From Pseudomonadota bacterium (GTDB lineage Bacteria; Pseudomonadota; Alphaproteobacteria; Sphingomonadales; Sphingomonadaceae), in the NCBI GenBank assembly GCA_023426225.1, contig JAFABD010000012.1, positions 1 to 15,620 on the forward strand: DNA of 15,620 bases, written 5' to 3'. The position numbers and the translations under genes were made by a program. How positions within the stretch are numbered: the stretch's first letter is position 1; every line of letters starts with the position of its first letter. This document shows, in pieces, positions 7,821 to 12,311 of the stretch. The notes under the pieces are model-generated. The model ran no database searches and was not told where the DNA came from. It worked only from the letters and a program-made list of their open reading frames with translations.

Positions 7821-8477
7821 ATGAGTATCGTCGTCCGCACGCTCGCCGAACGCGTTTTCGAAGTCGTTCGCGAACAGATCATCACCGGGCGTATTCCCGA
7901 AGATCAGCCAATCCGGCAGGACGCGCTCGCCGCCGAGCTGGGGGTCAGCAAGATCCCGCTGCGCGAGGCGCTGGCGCGGCTTGAGCAGGAAGGACTGCTG
8001 ACCAGCCACGCCAATCGCGGCTATTTCGTCCAGCCGATGTCGGCCGCGCAGGTCGACGAGATCTATGCGCTGCGCTTGCAGATCGAGCCGGCGGCGGGCG
8101 CCTATGCCGCGATCCATGCCGGCGCAGCCGAGCGCGAGGCCGCGCAGGCGGCGTTCGAGCGGCTCGACCGCGCAGCGTCGAGCAACCTCGCCGAAGTGGC
8201 GCGCTGCAACCGCGATTTCCACAGCGCGCTCGTGCGTTGCGAGGGACGCGCGCTGACGCTCCAGCTCGTCGAGCGGCTGGCGGTTTTTGCCGAACGCTAT
8301 GTCGTCGCGCATCTGGAGCCGGCGGGCCGCGATGCGCGGGCGCATCTGGAGCACCGCGAACTGCTCGATACGTGGCTGGCGCGCGACGGCGCGCGGGTGG
8401 CGGCGTTGCTCGAATCGCATATCCGCAGCACGCTCGACGATCTGCACCAGCAATTCTCGATCGCCGCCGCGGCCTGA
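7821..8477 (+). CDS. GntR-family regulator, FadR-type with FCD domain (first of pair)
   Basis: The 218-residue protein has an N-terminal winged helix-turn-helix (about 8-72), whose recognition region GVSKIPLREALARLEQEGLL (41-60) is typical of FCD-type GntR regulators. A C-terminal FCD ligand-binding domain spans about 78-210. The usual metal-site residues of FCD domains appear as N130, H134, H178 and H200. Such proteins usually act as dimeric repressors released by a small acid or sugar-acid ligand. The ATG at 7821 has no clear Shine-Dalgarno sequence; it is supported by colinearity with the paralogue's N-terminus (both MSxVVRTL). It sits 30 bases after the perfect palindrome, which probably makes it autoregulated and the controller of the M24, GH127 and DapA-family genes. 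The effector is unknown. Confidence 0.88.
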   Translation: MSIVVRTLAERVFEVVREQIITGRIPEDQPIRQDALAAELGVSKIPLREALARLEQEGLLTSHANRGYFVQPMSAAQVDEIYALRLQIEPAAGAYAAIHAGAAEREAAQAAFERLDRAASSNLAEVARCNRDFHSALVRCEGRALTLQLVERLAVFAERYVVAHLEPAGRDARAHLEHRELLDTWLARDGARVAALLESHIRSTLDDLHQQFSIAAAA

Positions 8478-8521
8478 CGGCGCCGCGCTTTTCGTCCGAC
8501 AGGGGTGCCGTGCTGCCTCGG

Positions 8522-8550
8522 TTGCGCGGGCAACGGGCTTTGCCTAGGAT
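8522..8550 (+). promoter_or_regulatory. candidate promoter of the second GntR gene
   Basis: TTGCGC (8522-8527) and TAGGAT (8545-8550) are spaced by 17 bases within the 109-base gap between the two regulator genes. No copy of the ATCGTATACG palindrome is present in this gap, so the second regulator may be controlled differently from the first. Confidence 0.35.
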
Positions 8551-8586
8551 AAACGCCCGTCTCTCCTGCAAGATTGGCCTGCCCGC

Positions 8587-9237
8587 ATGAGCCTGGTCGT
8601 TCGAACGCTTTCCGATCAGCTCGTGACGCTGGTGCGCGATCGGATCCTGTCGGGACGCGTCCCGGCTAACGCCGCGATCCGTCAGGATGCGCTGGCGAGC
8701 GAACTGGGGATCAGCAAGATCCCGCTGCGCGAGGCGCTGGCGCGGCTTGAGCAGGAAGGGCTGCTGCAGTCGCAGGCCAATCGCGGCTTCTTCGTCCGCG
8801 CGCTGAGCACCGCCGAGGCCGAGGAGGTCTATGCGCTTCGCCTGAAGCTCGAACCCGAGACCGCGGCGCTGGGCGCCGAACGGGCGACCGAGGACGATCA
8901 CCACGTTGCGCGCGCGGCGCTGGCCGCGCTTCGCGCCGCGATGCAGGACGATGCGAGCACCGTGCCCGCGCGCAACCGCGCCTTCCACCTCGCGCTGCTG
9001 CGGCCGAGCGGCCAGTCGCTGACGACGAGCTTCCTCGAACGGCTGCACGTCCTGGCCGAGCGATATGTCCGCAAGCATCTGGAGCCCACCGGCCGCGAGA
9101 CGCGCGCCGAGGACGAGCATCGCACGATGTTCGACGCCTGGCTGGCGCGCGACGGCGATGCGGTTCGCCGGTTGACCGCCGCGCATATCCAGGGCGCGCT
9201 CGACGATCTGCGCGTCCAGCTCGACGCCGCGGGCTGA
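8587..9237 (+). CDS. GntR-family regulator, FadR-type with FCD domain (second of pair)
   Basis: This 216-residue protein is a close paralogue of the regulator just upstream. The two align without gaps over the first 200 residues, with about two thirds identity in the DNA-binding domain (1-70) and 19 of 20 residues shared in 41-60. The FCD metal-site pattern is conserved at the same positions (N130, H134, H178, H200). The rest of the ligand domain is more diverged, suggesting a different effector but a similar operator. The start is an ATG with no evident Shine-Dalgarno sequence, supported by the paralogue's N-terminus. A perfect hairpin follows the stop, so the gene probably ends its transcription unit before the DapA-family gene. 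It may bind the same palindromes, giving two-input control. Confidence 0.87.
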   Translation: MSLVVRTLSDQLVTLVRDRILSGRVPANAAIRQDALASELGISKIPLREALARLEQEGLLQSQANRGFFVRALSTAEAEEVYALRLKLEPETAALGAERATEDDHHVARAALAALRAAMQDDASTVPARNRAFHLALLRPSGQSLTTSFLERLHVLAERYVRKHLEPTGRETRAEDEHRTMFDAWLARDGDAVRRLTAAHIQGALDDLRVQLDAAG

Positions 9238-9266
9238 CCCCGCGCGGCGCGCGGGGCGCCCCGTTT
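9238..9266 (+). terminator. intrinsic-terminator-like hairpin after the second GntR gene
   Basis: CCCCGCGC (9238-9245) pairs with GCGCGGGG (9249-9256) around a GGC loop, beginning directly after the TGA. Short T-rich stretches follow (TTT at 9264-9266 and TTTT about ten bases later). It is the most terminator-like structure in the window. Confidence 0.55.
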
Positions 9267-9328
9267 CTGCCGTTTTCCCGTGTTTTCGCCGTCGTCGCCC
9301 GCCCCCGTGGCGGCGGTCTTGCTGCGCC

Positions 9329-9346
9329 TGCGAATTGCAATTGGCA
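9329..9346. promoter_or_regulatory. dyad TGC-AATTGCAATT-GCA upstream of the DapA-family gene
   Basis: Bases 9329-9346 form an 18-base inverted repeat with a single G-G mismatch pair around a perfect AATTGCAATT core. It ends on the candidate -35 box (9341-9346) and lies 13 bases before the third palindrome. It is AT-rich in a GC-rich setting and could be a second regulator site; no binding protein can be named. Confidence 0.35.
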
Positions 9347-9369
9347 AACACAATCATATATCGTATACG
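9341..9369 (+). promoter_or_regulatory. candidate promoter of the DapA-family gene
   Basis: TTGGCA (9341-9346, one mismatch from TTGACA) and TATACG (9364-9369) are spaced by 17 bases. As at 7783-7788, the -10 candidate coincides with the centre of the operator palindrome. The same geometry at two sites strengthens both promoter and operator calls. Confidence 0.5.
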
Positions 9370-9371
9370 GT
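9360..9371. promoter_or_regulatory. operator-like palindrome ATCGTATACGGT, copy 3
   Basis: This 12-mer is identical to the copy at 2268-2279 and differs at one base from the perfect version at 7779-7790. It lies 28 bases before the GTG start of the DapA-family gene. It also argues that the longer upstream in-frame extension of that gene is not translated. Confidence 0.7.
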
Positions 9372-9399
9372 TCATCGTCATAAGAATATGGAGGAACAA

Positions 9400-10311
9400 G
9401 TGACGTTGAGCAGGGCCTTGTGGACGGGAGTTTATCCGGCGGCGACGACGCAGTTTGCCGCGGACGGATCGGTGGATCTTGCGGCGACGGCGCAGGTGGT
9501 TCGCGCGCTGGTGGACGACGGCGTGACGGGGGTGATCCTGCTGGGGACGTGCGGCGAGAACAACTCGCTGGAGCCCGAGGAGAAGCGTGCGGTGCTGCGC
9601 GCGGCGGTGGAGGCGGTGGAAGACCGGGTGCCGTTGATCGCGGGGGTATCGGAGTTCACGACGGCGCGGGCGATCGCCTATGCGCGCGATGCCGAGGGGA
9701 TCGGGGTGAACGGGCTGATGCTGCTGCCGGCGATGGTCTATGTGCCGACGCCGGCCGAGCTGTGCACGCATTTCCGGATGGTGGCCGAGGCGACGGGGCT
9801 GCCGATCATGCTGTACAACAACCCGCCCGCGTACCGGGTGTCGGTGGATTTCGCGACGCTCGACGCGCTGGTCGAGGTGCCGAACATCGTGGCGGTGAAG
9901 GAAAGCGCGCCCGATCCGCGGCGCTTTACCGACATGATCAACCGTTACGGCGAGCGTTACCAGGTGATGGCGGGGCTCGACGACGTGGCGCTCGAAGGGC
10001 TGTTGCTGGGCGCGAGCGGCTGGGTATCGGGGCTGACGAGCGCGTTCCCGCGCGAGTCGGTGGCGCTGGTCGCGGCGGCCGAGCGCGGCGACTGGATCGA
10101 GGCGCGGCGCATCTATCGCTGGTTTATGCCGCTGCTCCACCTCGACGCCGAGCATGACCTGGTCCAGTCGATCAAGCTCGCCGAGCAGATCATGGGCCGC
10201 GGCAGCGAACGCGTCCGCATGCCGCGCATGCCGCTGGCCGGCGAACGCCGCCGCCAGGTCATCGCCATGGTCGAACAATGCGCCGCGACCCGGCCCATCG
10301 GCGACGCCTGA
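9400..10311 (+). CDS. DapA/NanA-family lyase or deaminase (possible hydroxyproline-pathway enzyme)
   Basis: The product, 303 residues from the GTG at 9400, is a (beta/alpha)8-barrel Schiff-base enzyme of the dihydrodipicolinate synthase/N-acetylneuraminate lyase family. K167 in VAVKES is the Schiff-base lysine, Y139 in LYNNP the catalytic tyrosine, and GTCGENNSL replaces the usual GTTGE loop. GTG 9400 is chosen because GGAGG (9390-9394) lies five bases before it; ATG 9388 and an earlier start at 9280 are in frame, but the latter would swallow the promoter and operator. The family includes 1-pyrroline-4-hydroxy-2-carboxylate deaminase (hydroxyproline catabolism) and L-2-keto-3-deoxyarabonate dehydratase (arabinose catabolism), and both would suit a GH127 regulon. 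The RWFMPLLHLD segment and LYNNPPAY loop seem to me closer to the former, from memory only. True lysine biosynthesis (dapA) is unlikely in this context. Confidence 0.82.
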   Translation: MTLSRALWTGVYPAATTQFAADGSVDLAATAQVVRALVDDGVTGVILLGTCGENNSLEPEEKRAVLRAAVEAVEDRVPLIAGVSEFTTARAIAYARDAEGIGVNGLMLLPAMVYVPTPAELCTHFRMVAEATGLPIMLYNNPPAYRVSVDFATLDALVEVPNIVAVKESAPDPRRFTDMINRYGERYQVMAGLDDVALEGLLLGASGWVSGLTSAFPRESVALVAAAERGDWIEARRIYRWFMPLLHLDAEHDLVQSIKLAEQIMGRGSERVRMPRMPLAGERRRQVIAMVEQCAATRPIGDA

Positions 10312-10319
10312 CCCCTGCG

Positions 10320-10344
10320 CGCCGGGCCCCGGGCGGGTCCGGCG
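10320..10344 (+). terminator. weak GC hairpin after the DapA-family gene
   Basis: CGCCGG (10320-10325) and CCGGCG (10339-10344) form a 6-bp stem eight bases after the stop, around a GC-rich 13-base loop. There is no T-tract, so termination here is only possible, not shown. Confidence 0.25.
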
Positions 10345-10397
10345 TCGCGCTTGCGCCGACCGGACGTCGCGGTGCGCCGCGTCGATCTGCGCCGAAA

Positions 10398-10483
10398 GAA
10401 CCGGAGCGGTTCAATGAAGATCGGCAAAAGAAACCGATCAAATTATCTCCGAATATGAGCGGACGAACCGGATATCTTCGTCC
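10398..10483. promoter_or_regulatory. three successive dyads upstream of the RiPP operon
   Basis: The 266-base gap 10312-10577 turns AT-richer than its surroundings from about 10411. It holds three perfect inverted repeats: GAACCG-GAG-CGGTTC (10398-10412), GATCGG/CCGATC with a 9-base A-rich loop (10419-10439), and GGACGAA/TTCGTCC with a 9-base loop (10461-10483). They could be operators or RNA hairpins controlling the peptide genes. None matches the ATCGTATACG palindrome, so this operon is probably outside that regulon. Confidence 0.4.
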
Positions 10484-10506
10484 TTAATGGTTCATATTTA
10501 CCTTTG

Positions 10507-10515
10507 TGCTATTCT
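10507..10515 (+). promoter_or_regulatory. possible extended -10 promoter of the RiPP operon
   Basis: TGC-TATTCT (10507-10515) resembles an extended -10 element, 62 bases before the first precursor start and downstream of the dyads. No convincing -35 box lies at 16-18 bases upstream, so the call is weak. Confidence 0.25.
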
Positions 10516-10577
10516 GATTTTGCCACATCATCTTGGGGCGGCTAGCGATTCGCTGCCGTATTGAACGGGAGGGTGTG

Positions 10578-10796
10578 ATGAGTACCGTTACGATCGACTA
10601 TGACAAGGCGAAGTCAGCGGTGGCCTCGCTTGCCGGAAATCTTCCGACCGAAGACGAAATTCGCGCCGACCTGCAATCGTTTCTTGCCCGCTTCGGCGTG
10701 GTGATCGACGATGCGATGAACGCGCATCTGCTCGGCCGCCTCAAGGCCGCCGACGCCGCCGCCGTCCAGGCCGGCACGATCCATATCGACGCCTGA
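10578..10796 (+). CDS. RiPP precursor-like peptide 1 (72 aa, ends in IHIDA)
   Basis: This small gene encodes 72 residues and starts at ATG 10578 with GGGAGGG (10567-10573) at good spacing; an in-frame TTG start at 10533 lacks such support. The first 40 residues are acidic and helical-looking, as expected for a leader. The last 33 residues (from GVVIDDAM to the end) align without gaps to the next small gene, with 20 identities, and both end in Ile-His-Ile-Asp-Ala. No cysteine is present and aromatic residues are few (one Tyr and two Phe, all in the leader half), so lanthipeptide or sactipeptide chemistry is excluded for the core. Position directly before three radical SAM genes makes a modified-peptide precursor the best explanation. 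The core boundary is not known; the C-terminal stretch is the likely modification zone. Confidence 0.8.
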   Translation: MSTVTIDYDKAKSAVASLAGNLPTEDEIRADLQSFLARFGVVIDDAMNAHLLGRLKAADAAAVQAGTIHIDA

Positions 10797-10820
10797 TCCG
10801 TCTCGCCCGTCCGGCATCGG

Positions 10821-10841
10821 CGACGAGCGCCCGTCTCGTCG
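10821..10841 (+). other. intercistronic hairpin after precursor 1
   Basis: CGACGAG (10821-10827) pairs with CTCGTCG (10835-10841), a perfect 7-bp stem with a 7-base loop, 24 bases after the first precursor stop. No T-run follows, so it is better read as a processing, stability or attenuation element than as a terminator. Confidence 0.45.
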
Positions 10842-10895
10842 ACCGACCCGGTCGGGCGTCGATCGGGTGCCTGTCCTCGATTTCAGGAGAGCGTA

Positions 10896-11072
10896 ATGGA
10901 ACTGACCAAGATCGTGCCGGCGTCGTCGCCGGCCAGCGCCGAAGACATCAAGCAGTTGCTCGCCGCGTCGGGCCTCACCATCGACGATGCGATGGCCGAA
11001 GGGCTGCTCGCGCGGCTCGATGCCGGTCATGCCGGCGCGCTCCAGGCCTCCGCGATCCATATCGACGCCTGA
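10896..11072 (+). CDS. RiPP precursor-like peptide 2 (58 aa, ends in IHIDA)
   Basis: This short gene encodes 58 residues from ATG 10896, with CAGGAGAG (10884-10891) as a good ribosome binding site. The C-terminal 33 residues (GLTIDDAM to the end) match precursor 1 at 20 positions, including DDAM, LLxRL and the terminal IHIDA. The leader is shorter but retains an E-D-I-(x)-L-L helix reminiscent of the EDEIRADL part of precursor 1. There is no Cys, Ser/Thr cluster or aromatic residue in the core other than the single His. The 99-base gap to precursor 1 and 153-base gap to the first radical SAM gene each contain a stable hairpin. It is very probably a second substrate of the same enzymes; function of the mature product is unknown. 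Confidence 0.8.
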   Translation: MELTKIVPASSPASAEDIKQLLAASGLTIDDAMAEGLLARLDAGHAGALQASAIHIDA

Positions 11073-11080
11073 GCGGTGAA

Positions 11081-11113
11081 CGGGCGCGGGGCCGCGACAC
11101 GGCACCGCGCCCG
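11081..11113 (+). other. strong intercistronic hairpin between precursors and enzymes
   Basis: CGGGCGCGG (11081-11089) pairs with CCGCGCCCG (11105-11113), a perfect 9-bp stem with a 15-base loop, starting eight bases after the second precursor stop. A T-run is absent. Placement between peptide and enzyme genes fits partial termination or 3'-end protection that raises precursor levels over enzymes. A smaller CCCGG-CACA-CCGGG hairpin (11199-11212) lies just before the next ribosome binding site. Confidence 0.5.
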
Positions 11114-11225
11114 ACATCTCGGTGCCTGCGCGCGCGGCCGGGGCCGCCCCGCATCATTCCGCGACCGCGAGCCCGGCGCCAGGCGGCCGAGACAGAACCC
11201 CGGCACACCGGGACGAGGGGGGAGG

Positions 11226-12311
11226 ATGCGAACGACGTCGCTGTTCGCCGCGACACCGCGCGAACTCGTCATCAACGTCACGCTGCAATGCCCGCTGCGT
11301 TGCAGCCATTGCTGCTTTTCGTCGGACATGTTCAAGCTGGGCCATCTCGACGGCGACGGGGCGGTGCAGGCGGTGCGCGAGGCGGCTGCACTGGGCAGCT
11401 TCGAGATCGTGCATTTCGTCGGTGGCGACCCGTTCCTCCACCCCGACATCATGCAGCGCGCCTTTGCCGAAGCGCGAGCACAGGGGCTGGCAGGCGGCGC
11501 GACGACGAGCGCCTTCTGGGCCAAGAGCCTCGATCGCGCACGGGCAATGCTCCGTCCGCTGGTCGCGGCGGGGCTGACCGAACTCACGCTGTCGCACGAC
11601 GATGCCCATGCCGCCTTCGTTCCGGTCAAATGGGTGCACCATGCGATGCGCGCCGGGCTCGAACTGGGGCTGGCGATCCGGATCGCGGTGACCGTGGCGC
11701 CCGGCGCGGCGGTGACGGCCGAGACCGTGCGGTCGCAGTTGCGTCCCGACGAGGCCGCGCGCGTCGCTGTCTATGCGGTGCCGGTCAACGAGACCGGGCG
11801 TGCGGCGGAAACCGGGACCGCGACGGAAGCGGCGGATGCGCCGGATTGCGTCCCCGATCCGCAAGCGCCGGACGATGCCGCGAACGCGCCGTGCCATTCG
11901 GTGCTGCGCACCTTCACGGTCACGCATGACGGCGACGTCCAGCCGTGCTGCGGCGTGCTGCCGCAATATCCGGGATTGCGCGTCGGACGCCTCGCGACGG
12001 GGTTGGCCGCGGCGGTCGAGGCGGCATGCGCCGATCCGCTGTGGCAATGGCTCGCCTATGAAGGGCCCGCCGCAGTGCTGCGCGAAATCGGCGGCGACGC
12101 GCGCGGCTGCACCGGGGTATGCGCGGCATGCGACCGCATCTTTCGCGATCCCGCACGCGTGGCTGCTGCGCGCGTGGCGGCGGAGGGGCAGCGCGCGCGG
12201 CTTGCCGCCTATGGCGCGGCGTTGCGGCTGATGGCGCAGGCGCTCGAAACGCCCGGCGACGCCGTGCCCGCCGCGGCAGCGAGTGCCGACGGAGTCGTCC
12301 ATGCCGCCTGA
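11226..12311 (+). CDS. radical SAM peptide-modifying enzyme with SPASM-like tail
   Basis: The 361-residue protein has a radical SAM core with the 4Fe-4S motif CX3CX2C at C22, C26 and C29, followed by GGD (66-68) where most members have GGE. Downstream cysteines C223, C241, C242, C295, C299 and C302 form a degenerate SPASM/twitch-like auxiliary cluster region, and THDGDVQPCCG (233-243) is typical of such tails. Between about 190 and 222 lies an Ala/Asp/Glu/Thr-rich low-complexity linker. The ATG at 11226 is preceded by GAGGGG (11215-11220); a long in-frame extension from 11076 is rejected because it covers the hairpin and lacks homology. The 3' end overlaps the next gene by 11 bases. It likely forms a carbon-centred crosslink or other change in the precursor, or helps recognise it; the reaction is not predictable. 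Confidence 0.82.
   Translation: MRTTSLFAATPRELVINVTLQCPLRCSHCCFSSDMFKLGHLDGDGAVQAVREAAALGSFEIVHFVGGDPFLHPDIMQRAFAEARAQGLAGGATTSAFWAKSLDRARAMLRPLVAAGLTELTLSHDDAHAAFVPVKWVHHAMRAGLELGLAIRIAVTVAPGAAVTAETVRSQLRPDEAARVAVYAVPVNETGRAAETGTATEAADAPDCVPDPQAPDDAANAPCHSVLRTFTVTHDGDVQPCCGVLPQYPGLRVGRLATGLAAAVEAACADPLWQWLAYEGPAAVLREIGGDARGCTGVCAACDRIFRDPARVAAARVAAEGQRARLAAYGAALRLMAQALETPGDAVPAAAASADGVVHAA

Larger units (their letters stand above)
10777..11072 (+). repeat. duplicated 20-base 3' ends of the two precursor genes
   Basis: CGATCCATATCGACGCCTGA occurs at 10777-10796 and again at 11053-11072, in each case ending on the stop codon. A second shared stretch, ATCGACGATGCGATG, occurs about 70-75 bases earlier in both genes. 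The nucleotide identity indicates a duplication of the precursor gene with selection on, or recent copying of, the C-terminal end. Confidence 0.85.

Noticed and set aside
9280..9399. 40-residue upstream extension of the DapA-family protein
   Set aside because: It would include the promoter, dyad and operator; GGAGG five bases before GTG 9400 and the family's N-terminal pattern favour the shorter form.
7945..10278. 777-codon open frame on the minus strand
   Set aside because: It spans antisense of two regulators and the DapA-family gene, all clearly coding on the plus strand, and crosses the hairpin and promoter region at 9238-9371.
9400..10311. assignment as dapA for lysine biosynthesis
   Set aside because: The family loop is GTCGENNSL rather than the usual GTTGE form, and the operator shared with a hydrolase and a peptidase points to catabolism.
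10312..10577. possible riboswitch before the peptide operon, given the cobalamin enzyme
   Set aside because: No B12-box-like or other known riboswitch consensus is seen; only simple dyads are present.
11076..11225. 50-residue upstream extension of the first radical SAM enzyme
   Set aside because: It is Arg/Gly-rich, covers two hairpins, and is not needed for the radical SAM core; ATG 11226 has a purine-rich binding site.
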